From: Inia geoffrensis
Taxonomy: Eukaryota > Chordata > Mammalia > Artiodactyla > Iniidae
Length of the DNA: 64,000 nt
NCBI GenBank assembly: GCA_036417435.1
Contig: CM070904.1
Span: forward strand, 57,777,408 to 57,841,407
Reading direction: 5' to 3'
Below, one piece after another: positions 24,641 through 34,307 of the stretch; positions within the stretch are counted from its first letter, which is position 1, and every line of letters starts with the position of its first letter. The translations under genes were made by a program, and so were the position numbers. The notes below the pieces were generated by a model. It was not told where the DNA came from, searched no databases, and saw nothing but the letters and a program-made list of their open reading frames with translations.

Positions 24641-26244
24641 TATACCACCAAGTTGTTGGGCAGAGAAATAGAATTTAGTTTTTAAGAATTGAGGTTGTCT
24701 TCAGGGCTAGCAGTTCAAATTTACATTATCACACCAACCTGGGTTCAGACTGAAGAACTTCTTGGTAGTTTTTTTTTTTTTTTTTTGGTGTTAGTATGAT
24801 TCAAATGTTACTAAGGTATGAGCCATTTGCTTAGTACTACATAGCAAGGGAATGCTGTGATCTGATCTGTGATTAAGAAACATAGCAACGTTGTGAGGGA
24901 AAGAGAGAAGTAGAGAGATTAGACTCTTTACATTGGTGTTAAACTATCACACATCTACATATCAAAGAATTTGTAACATTTGATGCCCTTCCTTTTTCTA
25001 ACAGCACATGACAGAAGCTTGGTGATACTTTAAAAATATTTGTTCCTTTAGGAACCAGATGAAATGCACTACTTTTTGACTTATCTCAATGGATCTTCTC
25101 AATAGTGTAATATTTGAAAATCTATATTTTAAGAAAATTAATTCCAGATATAAGGTTTTAAAGAAAGCTAGAAGTTTTTACAATTATTAGAGAATAAATA
25201 ATATCAAATGGAATCAATATCTTTAAACTTGCTATCTTTTACGCCAGGAATCAGTAGACACATATAGCTGAAATTTCACTTGAATGTGTTTTGGCATAAT
25301 TTGATCAACTATTATAAAACCAAAATAGTGTGATTTCCAGAATTAAACATAATAAAACTTTCATAATTCAATGTTCACTCATTTTTAAAATATTTACAGA
25401 AAAATAAAGACATACCTTTGAGTGTAGCAGAGAAATTAACATCCAACTCATAATAAAGCTGCGAAGGTTTAAGCAGGAAAAAAAAAATCATAAGGGCATA
25501 ATTTAAAATAGTAGAAAATAGATAAATGTGTATATTTTAAAAACCATCTACAAAAGGTAGACTTTAATATAGAACTTAAAAGCACTCCTATTTTCCCCAT
25601 AATTGATGTATTTGTTTTGTTTTTCAATAAGTATAAATTTGTTTGGCATATATAACAATTTAAAAATTAGAGAAAATAGGATATTTAAGTAAACCAGTAG
25701 GTTTTACCATTGTTGAACAACTTGGAAAAACACCTGGAATATTTATGGAAGATACGATTAAAACCAGTTACTCAATAATTAACCCCAAATAATTATCCCC
25801 TATTTCAAACAGAAAGAACTTCCTTAAAAATAATGACACTGATAATAAAAGAATTGCCTTGGGTCAAATTTAGAAGAACCAGCTGAATAAGATGTTGCAG
25901 CTTTCTGTGTGTTGAACAAGTTAGCCCTAATCTGAAAAATGATTAATCCCAATGGTATTAAAGCATTCAGAGTATAGGCATGATATGTTATAAGGAATAT
26001 CTTAGACGGAAGATCAAAGACAAAATACCAAAAAAAAGCAAAGCACAAGGGTAATTTGCATTACTAAAATAGGTATACCATGACTAAGCCTGGAGACATG
26101 AAGAAAAGAGAGATGAAAGCAGTAGCAGAAGTACTGGTGACTGGAACAGTTACATACCACTGGCACTTGCCTTTTCAACTCTGCACACGAAAAGAAATCT
26201 TGTCTGCAGTAGATCCCACAGAGAGACCAGGAATGCTGAAAAAG
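24641..26244. other. unique AT-rich DNA
   Basis: Includes a poly(T) run at about 24770-24786. No gene or recognised long repeat. Confidence 0.4.
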
Positions 26245-26254
26245 TTGGGGCTTT

Positions 26255-26447
26255 GGGGCTTCCCTGGTGGTGCACTGGTTGGGAGTTCACCTGCCGATGC
26301 AGGGGACACGGGTTCGTGCCCCGGTCCGGGAAGATCCCACGTGCCGCAGAGCGGCTGGGCCCGTGAGCCATGCCTGCTGAGCCTACGCGTCCAGAGCCTG
26401 TGCTCCGCAACGGGAGAGGCCACAGCAGTGAAAGGCCCACGTACCGC

Positions 26448-26475
<28 letters not shown>
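26255..26475 (+). mobile_element. CHR-2 type SINE, forward
   Basis: Full-length body from GGGGCTTCCCTGGTGG, B box GGTTCGTGCCCC near 26310, and an A tail of about 27 bases ending at 26475. Imperfect TSD: TTGGGGCTTT at 26245-26254 versus TTGGGGGCTTT at 26476-26486. The long pure A tail suggests a young copy. Confidence 0.95.
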
Positions 26476-26478
<3 letters not shown>

Positions 26479-26486
26479 GGGGCTTT

Positions 26487-26794
26487 TACTCTCTCAAAGT
26501 ATTGCCACAGCTAGAAGAGGAGTGAGAAACACACACATACACAGAGATAAATATAACAAACTCCTGAAAATTGGGTGAGAGTTGCACTATGTTATACTTT
26601 CGGCATCAAGTATTTCTGACTCCTCATCAATACTGACGACAGACTGGAATTGTAATGAAGTAGTCATAGGACATACAAAAATGGAGTTGAGCAACCACGG
26701 AGGACCTGGTTTCAGACATGTCCCTGCACCACCGAGAAATTGAAGTTTCTGTGAACTATACGAAATCCAAGGATACCAGCTGTTTTTTAAAACA
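26487..26794. other. unassigned DNA
   Basis: About 300 bp between the SINE and the old L1. A minus-strand frame at 26587-26886 runs into the L1 and has no recognisable product. Confidence 0.35.
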
Positions 26795-27210
26795 ACACCT
26801 GCAGTCTCTTCAATAGATGGTGCTTGGAAAACAGGACAGCTACAATGTAACAGAAGGAAATTAGAACGTTTTCTAACACCATACACAAAATAAACTCAAA
26901 ATGGATTAAAGACCTAAATGTAAGACAGGAAACCATAAAACTCCTAGAGGAAAACATGGCAGATCACCCTTGACATAAATCATAGCACATTTTTTTGTGA
27001 TCTGTCTCCTAAAGCAAAGGAAATAAAAGCAAAAATAAACAAAGGGGACTTAATTAAACTTAAAAGCTTTTGCACAGCAAAACCATTAACAAACCAAAAG
27101 ACAACCTACTGAATGGGAAAAATATTTGCAAATGATATGACCAATAAAGGGTTAGTATCCAAAATATATTAACAGCTCATACAACTCAACATCAAAAAAA
27201 CAACCCAATT

Positions 27211-27297
27211 AACTGATTCACTTTGTTATAAAGTAGAAACTGACACACCATTGTAGAGCAATTTTAACCCAATAAAGATGTTAAAAAAAAAAAAAAT
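27211..27297 (+). mobile_element. Very short young L1 3' tail nested in older L1
   Basis: About 87 bp matching the last bases of the full-length L1 3'UTR (TGATTCACTTTGTTATAAAG to the AATAAAGATGTTAAAA tail) and a 14-base A run. It splits the host L1 text between CAACCCAATT and GGCAGAAGAC. An extreme 5' truncation. The TSD is obscured by A-rich sequence. Confidence 0.88.
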
Positions 27298-27414
27298 AGG
27301 CAGAAGACTGAATAGACATTTTTTCAAAGAAGACATACAGATGGCCAACAGCCACATGAAAAGATGCTCAGTATCATTAGTCATCAGAGAAATGTAAATC
27401 AAAACCACAATGAG

Positions 27415-27605
27415 GGGGCTTCCCTGGTGGCGCAGTGGTTGAGAGTCCTCCTGCTGATGCAGGGGACGTGGGTTTGTGCCCCGGTCCGGGAGGATCCCAC
27501 ATGCCGCAGAGCGCCTGGGCCCGTGATCCATGGCCGCTGAGCCTGTGCATCCAGAGCCTGTGCTCTGCAATGGGAGAGGCCACAACAGTGAGAGGCCCGC
27601 ATACC

Positions 27606-27658
<53 letters not shown>
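27415..27658 (+). mobile_element. CHR-2 type SINE inside L1, tail replaced by (CA)n
   Basis: Full-length body. The 5' target is AAAACCACAATGAG (27401-27414); on the 3' side only CACAATGAG (27659-27667) remains recognisable, because the A tail has become a CA repeat. The insertion point in the host L1 is homologous to that of the SINE at 31372. Confidence 0.93.

Positions 27659-27661
<3 letters not shown>
27610..27661. repeat. (CA)n microsatellite grown from a SINE A tail
   Basis: About 25 pure CA units directly after the SINE body and four A. The A tail plus the TSD text (ACCACAATGAG) offered a CACA seed, which explains its position. Confidence 0.95.
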
Positions 27662-27664
<3 letters not shown>

Positions 27665-28016
27665 GAGATATTACCTCATACCTGTCAGAATGGCTATCAT
27701 CAAAAAGACCACAAATAACAAATGCTGAGGATGTGGAGAAAAGGAAACCCTTCTACTCTGCTGGTGGAAATGTAAATTGATGCAGCCACTGTGGAAAATA
27801 GTATGGAGATTCCTCAAAAAACTGAGTAGAATTACCATATGACCCAGCAATTCCACTCCTGAGTATATAGCCGAAAAAAACAAAAACACTAATTTGAAAA
27901 AATATGTGCACCCCAATGTTCATAACAGCATTATTTACAATTGCCAAGATATGGAAGCAACCTAAGCGTCCATCAATAGATGAATGGATAAAGAAGATGT
28001 GGTATATATGTATAAA

Positions 28017-28196
28017 CAACTCAGGTAACTAATTGTGGCCTTGCGGTTTTTTGCCTTTATAAGCCTCCTTCATTTTGTAGTCAGGTAGAACACAATTTAA
28101 GAACTTCTTGAATCTATGTCTCCCGAGCTGCCGTCCTAACATACCCCAAATAAACACATTTTTATTTTAATCAGATCTCTGTTTCTGAAATTTTGG
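28017..28196 (+). mobile_element. Possible LTR 3' portion
   Basis: A TATA-like TTTATAAGCC (about 28056), a C-rich stretch with CCCGAGCTGCCG (about 28122), AATAAA at about 28150, then a T-rich stretch and GATCTCTGTTTCTG. This order (TATA, about 90 bp, AATAAA, GT-rich end) resembles the U3-R-U5 end of an endogenous retroviral LTR. The family is not identified and no TSD was seen. Confidence 0.35.
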
Positions 28197-28427
28197 TTAA
28201 TAATACAAAATGGCCTGACTTCAGAATGTGATTCAGATGTTCTACACTTCCCTTAGAGGTGGGTTTCATTTAAGTGTTTCAGCCAAATCAAAACTTCGGG
28301 GAAAAAAAAGGAAGGAACAGAAACTGTTAAAATACAGGAAATGCTAATAGACTATTCTTACTTTCCTAGTTCATAACTTTTCTTGTATAAAACTAAAACA
28401 ACAATGAAATGAATGATTACATTTAAT

Positions 28428-28521
28428 GAGCCATGGCCGCTGGGCCTGCGCGTCCGGAGCCTGTGCTCCGCAACAGGAGGGGCCACAATGGTGAGAGGCC
28501 CACGTACAGAAAAAAAAAAAA
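28428..28521 (+). mobile_element. 5'-truncated CHR-2 type SINE, forward
   Basis: Begins within the body at GAGCCATGGCCGCTGGGCC, so the tRNA-like promoter half is missing. It ends with an A tail of 12. No TSD is visible. Either truncated on insertion or reduced by deletion later. Confidence 0.88.
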
Positions 28522-30155
28522 GTTTTATTATTACAATCATAGTAATCTATCTTCAATAGCAGTACATCTCAATCTATCTGGATTATAGGCCCTTTGAGAC
28601 GCTCCATAGGGGAAAAAAACAGTTATACATATTTTCAGTGTAATTTCTTTAGGACTTCTTCTTAAACAAAATGAGTCCCCTGGTTAAACAAATTTTGAGG
28701 ATACATCTTTTGCCCCCAAAATTGAGAAAAAAATAATCTTACCTTTGAGAAAAAAAGTGTAACCATTTGAAGCCAGTACACTGTGAATATATTTCATGTG
28801 AATAGCTGTTTCTTTGTTTTTGTGATTTTACTTCATTCTATTTCATTTATTTGTGGGCAATTAACTTTAGTGCCATCCTAACACTAATTTTGTATACAAA
28901 TTTTGTGAAAAAAATTCAGGTGCCCGGTTTCTAGATCTCAACATTCTGCAATGTTTCAGAAGCAACATTTCAAGTCTCAGAGTTTTGGTCCATCACTTCT
29001 CTGAAAGTACTCTGGCCAAAGTTACGATACCTTTGTTACTAAATACAAAGGACACATATTTTTTTTCTCATATGGTAACTTCTGAAAGTGTATTGCCTGG
29101 TTTTTACTTCTGCTCTCCAGAGTGCACAGCTTTTAGCTTATGGGGAGCAGCTATCTTGGATTGTCTCCTACACTGCTCTCACCTGCTTTCTAATCTCTTA
29201 AATATCTTGCTCGTTGGTATTCCATGATAGCTCTTTTCTCTTTACATCCTCACCATGGTTGGCTTCATCCAGATGAGGTTTTCTGATTATTTAAATGTTT
29301 ATGACTCCATCTGGTATTTATTTCAGAATGGAAATTGGCTAACTATGTCAACATCTAAGTTTATGGAATAAAATTCTTTTCAGTACCTGTAGCACTTGTC
29401 ATTAGAGTTCATATGTAATAAAAATGGTAATTTAAATGTGTGGAAAATAGATTGCTCAAAATATAGGACAATTCGCAATCTATTAAAATAAATATAGATT
29501 TCTATCTCGGGTCATACATAAAAATAAATCTTATATGGATTGAACATTAAAATATTAGAAATTATGACTGAGTCATATAAAAATAGATAAAGCTAAGGTT
29601 AGGTTTCTTTTATAAATGGTGAAAGAAAGAAGTTTAATTTTTAAAACCTCATTAACAACTTTATTTACTTTTAGATTAATTATTTTAAATTGGTAATTTT
29701 AAAGCACTGACACAAATAGAAAACTACTGTTTAGTACCGAAACATATTTGTAAATTTGAAAATATTAAGAATATTAATTTATTTGATGTTCTTTATTTTA
29801 ACACAATCATGTCTGTCTTAATTTAATAAAATGTATTTCAATGGCAATTATACGTTACTTTTAAGAATTTGAAGAAATATGTGATCACAACACATATAGT
29901 AAACAAGCATAATAAATGCTTTACAATAAATATCAAGGATAAAAACTTTTAAAACTATTGATCTATAAATAAGATGATTATTTAATAAATACCATGCTCA
30001 ATAATCATGTGCAATGCATATCCTTCCATTAAGAACATTAGTGGAAAGAAGTACTCTAATATTCTACAGCAGTAAAATATTTTCAAATAGTTTTGACCTT
30101 GAAAACCTTTTGAGCAACAAATTTTAGTAAGATCAATAAAGCAGACAGATAAAAG
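28522..30155. other. unique AT-rich DNA
   Basis: No gene, RNA or recognised repeat. The part from 29400 is strongly AT-rich. Confidence 0.4.
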
Positions 30156-30167
30156 TAGAATTGCTTT

Positions 30168-32479
30168 TGTATCCATTCAGCCAGTTTACGTCTTTTGTTT
30201 GGAGCATTTAATCCATTTACATTTAAGGTAATTATCAATATGTATGTTCCGATTCCCATTTTCTTAATTGTTTTGGATTTATTATTGTAGGTCTTTTCCT
30301 TCTCTTGTGTTTCCTGTCTAGAGAAGTTCCTTTAGCATTTGTTGTAAAGCTGGTTTTGTGGTGCTGAATTCTCTTAGTTTTTGCTTGTCTGTAAAGCTTT
30401 TAATTTCTCTGTCAAATCTGAATGAGATCCTTGCTGGGTAGAGTAATCTTGGCTGTAGGTTTTTCTCCTTCATCACTTTAAATATGTCCTGCCAGTCCCT
30501 CCTGGATTGCAGAATTTCTGCTGAAAGATCAGCTGTTAACCTTGTGGGGATTCCCTTATGCGTTATTTGTTGTTTTTCCCTTGCTGCTTTTAAAATTTTT
30601 TCTTTGTATTTAATTTTTGATAGTTTGATTAATATATGTCTTGACATGTTTCTCCTTGGATTTACCCTGTATGGGACTTTCTGTGCTTCTTGGACTTGAT
30701 TAACTATTTCCTTTCCCATATTAGGGAATTTTCAACTATATCTGTACAAATATTTTCTCAGTCCCTTTCTTTTTGTCTTCTTCTTCTGGGACCCCTATAA
30801 TTCAAATGTTTGTGCATTTAATGTTGTCCCAGAGGTCTCTGAGACTTTCCTCAATTCTTTTCATTCTTTTTTCTTTATTCTGCTCTGCAGTAGTTATTTC
30901 CACTACTTTATCTTCCAGGTCACTTACCCATTCTTCTGCCTAAATGTAAGGCCAGACACCATCAAACTCTTAGAGGAAAATAGGCAGAACACTGTATGAC
31001 ATAAATCACAGCAAGATCCTTTTTGACCCACCTCCTAGAGATATGGAAATAAAAACAAAAGTAAACAAATGGGACCTAATGAAACTTAAAAGCTTTTGCA
31101 CAGCAAAGGAAACCATAAACAAGACCAAAAGACAACCCTCAGAATGGGAGAAAATATTTGCAAATGAAGCAACTGACAAAGGATTAATCTCCAAAACATA
31201 CAAGCAACTCATGCAGCTCAATAACAAAAAAACAAACAACTCAATCCAAAAATGGGCAGAAGACTTAAATAGACATTTCTCCAAAGAAGATATACAGATT
31301 GCCAACAAACACATGAAAGAATGCTCAACATCATTAATCATTAGAGAAATGCAAATCAAAACTACAATGAGGGGCTTCCCTGGTGGCACAGTGGTTGAGA
31401 GTCCACCTGCGGATGCAGGGGACATGGGTTCGTGCCCCAGTCCGGGAAGATCCCACATGTTGCATAGTGGCTGGGCCTGTTGAGCCACGGCCGCTGAGCC
31501 TGTGCGTTTGGAGCCTGTGCTCTGCAACGGAAGAGGCCACAACAGTGAGAGGCCCGCGTACCACAAAAAGAAAAAAAAAAAAAAACTACAATGAGATATC
31601 ATCTCACACTGGTCAGAATGGTCATTATCAAAAAATTCTACAAACAATAAATGCTGGAGAGGTTGTGGAGAAAAGGGGACCCTCTTGCCCTGTTGGTGAG
31701 AATGTAAATTGATACAGCCACTATGGAGAACAGTATGGAGGTTCCTTAAAAAACTACAAATAGAACTACCATATGACCCAGCAATCCCACTACTGGACAT
31801 ATACCCTGAGAAAACCATAATTCAAAAAGAGTCATGTACCAAAATGTTCATTGCAGCCCTATTTACAATAACCAGGACATGGAAGCAACCTAAGTGTCCA
31901 TCGACAGATGAATGGATAAAGAAGATGTGGCACATATATACAATGGAATATTATGGAATATTACTCAGCCATAAAAAGGAACAAAACTGAGTTATTTGTA
32001 GTGAGGTGGATGGACCTAGAGATCATCATACAGAGTGAAGTAAGTCAGAAAGAAAAAAACAAATACCGTATGCTAACACATATATATGGAATCTAAAAAA
32101 GAAAAAAGAAAAAAAAGTGGTCAGAAGAACCTAGGGGCAAGACGGGAATAAAGATGCAGACCTAGTAGAGAATGGACTTGAGTATATGGGGACAGGGAAG
32201 GGTAACCTAAGACAAAGTAAGAGAGTGGCATTGACATATATACACTACCAAATGTAAAATAGATAGCTAGTGGGAAACAGCCGCATAGCACAGGGAGAAC
32301 AGCTCAGTGCTCTGTGACCACCTACAGGGGTGGGATAGGGAGGGTGGGAGGGAGGGAGATGCAAGAGGGAAAAGATACGGGGACATATGCATATGTATAA
32401 CTGATTCACTTTGTTATAAAGCAGAAACTAACACACCATGGCAAAGCACTTATATTCCAATAAAGATGTTAAAAAAAAA
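30168..32479 (+). mobile_element. 5'-inverted (twin-primed) L1 with SINE inside
   Basis: Left arm 30168-30940 is L1 in reverse: the start of ORF2, then the ORF1 C-terminal half (minus-strand frame 30318-30719 with VNPRRN and ARISF motifs). Right arm 30941-32479 is L1 in sense: ORF2 end, 3'UTR, AATAAA and A tail. The TSD TAGAATTGCTTT lies at 30156-30167 and 32480-32491. Relative to the full-length L1, the left arm equals about 3363 back to 2597 and the right arm about 6156 to 7443. This is the expected product of twin priming. A SINE sits at 31372-31581. Confidence 0.93.
31372..31581 (+). mobile_element. CHR-2 type SINE inside L1, forward
   Basis: Full-length body and an A-rich tail with one G interruption. 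A perfect 14-bp TSD AAAACTACAATGAG lies at 31358-31371 and 31582-31595. It lies in the ORF2 C-terminal region of the twin-primed L1, at the base homologous to the SINE at 27415 in the neighbouring older L1. Confidence 0.96.
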
Positions 32480-32491
32480 TAGAATTGCTTT

Positions 32492-33224
32492 GGTTTGGGT
32501 AGGTTTTGAGGGATAGAGCCCCAGATACTTGTAATATGCAAAGCATGCTTGAGGAAAACTTGAGCTCTGAAGAGTGCAGTTCTGCTTTGAAGACAATCAT
32601 TTATACCTCAAATTCATCATTTTCTAACATTATTCTAGCCGACCATTAGTTACTTTTACATATCACACCAACAGCTTTACTGCCTGACCTCTTCTCTGTG
32701 TTTATATTTTCATTCATTAATATTAAATAAATTCTCTCTTCACTGAGAGAGAATTCCATTTAGTTAAGGAAACTGATAATTTTATAATTGCATAATGTGT
32801 ACATGTAATAATTATATTTTATGACACAAAATAGCAAACAGTAATAAGGTACACTAAATACAGCATAACAGGACATATTTTAATGTTATAATTGGAAAAA
32901 AAAGTAACCCTCAAGTATAGACTTTCAATTTATGTATATCATTGTGTATGAAGCCAAGTGATGAGTATTCTTGGCGTTCTCAAAAAGCCAAATGATCTTT
33001 TCAGAGATTTTATGCTACCAACATCAACGTTTTTAAAAAAGAATCTTCATTACTTTTTTACTCTGAGTTCTGTCTTTTCGTGTCACCACATATATTCTAC
33101 TTAGATCTGGTTTTTGTTTATGTGAGTAATTTGAATGAGTAAATTCAATATTAAAAGTTGAGACACATATGTTATTTCTTACATTGTTTTCCTTATTAAA
33201 TTATTTTATTTTCTAATTTTTATT
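32492..33224. other. unique AT-rich DNA
   Basis: No feature recognised between the two L1 elements. Confidence 0.4.
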
Positions 33225-33396
33225 GTACTTTTTTCCAGCTTTATTGAGGTACATTTGACAAAAGTTGTATACAATTAGGTTATACAATGTGATTTTTTAA
33301 AGGGGTTCAACATGGTTTAATATACATATACTGCATTGTGAAATGATTACCACAATCAAGTTTAATTAACACATCCATCATTTCACATGGCTGCCA

Positions 33397-33437
33397 TTTG
33401 TGTGTCTGCGTGTGTGTGTGTGTGTGTGTGTGTGTGG
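33397..33437. repeat. (GT)n microsatellite
   Basis: GT run with one CTGC interruption near 33405, then about 13 pure units; lies inside the old L1 3'UTR. Confidence 0.93.
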
Positions 33438-33545
33438 TGAGAACCCTTAAGATCTACTCTCTCAACAAATTTCAAGTGCACAATACAATATTGTTAACTA
33501 TAATCATCATGCTATACACTAGATCCCCAGAGTTGAGTCTCATCG

Positions 33546-33690
33546 CGAGCTGCCCCATTCTACCTCCCTAAGAGGGGCACCTCTCAGGAGTCTGAGAAAT
33601 CCTTTTCCAGACTTCTAGAATGGAGACTGAAGGGTATCTGGAGATACAAAGAAACAGAAAAATCCAGGATGATGAAATATTAATTATTAT
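33546..33690. other. unidentified insert in old L1
   Basis: Sequence from about GCGAGCTGCCCC to AGGATGATGAAATATTAATT. It interrupts L1 text that otherwise runs on from CCCCAGAGTTGAGTC to ATAACAGAAAGTTTG. It has a mixed, somewhat GC-richer composition than the host and is followed by an (AT)n run (about 33700-33717). TATTTATAAC occurs on both sides of that run (33688-33697 and 33725-33734). Origin unknown. Confidence 0.5.
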
Positions 33691-34047
33691 TTATAACTAA
33701 ATATATATATATATATAAATTATGTATTTATAACAGAAAGTTTGTAACATTTTACTAACACCTCCCCAGTTCCCCAGCCCCCAACCCCTGGAAACCACAT
33801 TTCTACTCTTATTCAATGAGCTCGACTTTTTCAGATTTCACATATAATGGAGATCACACAGTTTTATCTTTCTGAGAGACAAATGTAATTTTATATATAC
33901 AGGCTTAGAAATCACCAAGACCAGTCCTACAGCTTTGTAGATGAGCTCACAGAGACTCAAATTACTTTGACATCTGCTCAAATCATACAGGTAAAAACTG
34001 AGAAAGGCTGTTAATAATCAGCTAACTTCTTTTGCAATACTTAGAAT

Positions 34048-34298
34048 TGGGAATTCCCTAGTGGTGCAGTGGATAAGACAGGGGACACAGGTTCGAGCCC
34101 TGGCCTGGGAAGATCCCACATGTGGCAGAGCAACCAAGCCCGTGTGCCACAACTACCGAGCCTACACTCTAGAGCCTGTGAGCCATAACCACTGAGCCCA
34201 TGTATCACAAGTATTGAAGCCCTAATACCTAGAGAAAGCCCATGCACAGCAACAAAGACCCAATGCAGTGAAAAATAAATAAATCTATTTAAAAAAGT
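34048..34298 (+). mobile_element. Older CHR-family SINE, forward
   Basis: Starts GGGAATTCCCTAGTGGTGCAG, with B box GGTTCGAGCCC at about 34090, then a long body with CCACAACTACCGAGCC and CACAGCAACAAAGACCC-like repeats, and an AATAAATAAAT tail. The TSD ACTTAGAAT lies at 34039-34047 and 34299-34307. The extra 3' module and tail distinguish it from the eight CHR-2-like copies; it is an older relative shared more widely in the whale/hippo/ruminant group (family knowledge). Confidence 0.88.
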
Positions 34299-34307
34299 AC
34301 TTAGAAT

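Larger units (their letters stand above)
26795..28016 (+). mobile_element. Older L1 ORF2 3' part, forward, with two nested insertions
   Basis: Continuous homology to the ORF2 C-terminal third of the full-length L1, with many substitutions and frameshifts, interrupted at 27211-27297 (a younger L1 tail) and 27415-27658 (a SINE). Sequence resumes in register after each insert. It stops near 28016, after the DEWIKKMWYI-coding part, without its own 3'UTR or tail. The order of events is clear: old L1 first, then the L1 tail and the SINE. No TSD is visible for the host L1. Confidence 0.88.
33225..33885 (-). mobile_element. Old L1 3' region, reverse, with insert
   Basis: Begins CCAGCTTTATTGAGGTAC and continues through TACAATGTGATTTTTTAAAG, a (GT)n run, CACTAGATCCCCAGAG, and after a gap AACAGAAAGTTTGTAAC, CCAGCCCCCAACCCCTGG and TTTCACATATAATGG. 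This is typical of L1MA/L1MB 3'UTR in reverse. About 150-190 bp in the middle (about 33546-33720) do not fit the L1. Confidence 0.8.

Noticed and set aside
27226..27663. Minus-strand frames starting with alternating Met/Cys-Val runs
   Set aside because: They are translations of the (CA)n microsatellite and the SINE.
26255..34298. tRNA genes suggested by B-box sequences (GGTTCGTGCCC, GGTTCGAGCCC)
   Set aside because: They belong to tRNA-derived SINEs with A tails and TSDs and do not fold as complete tRNAs.
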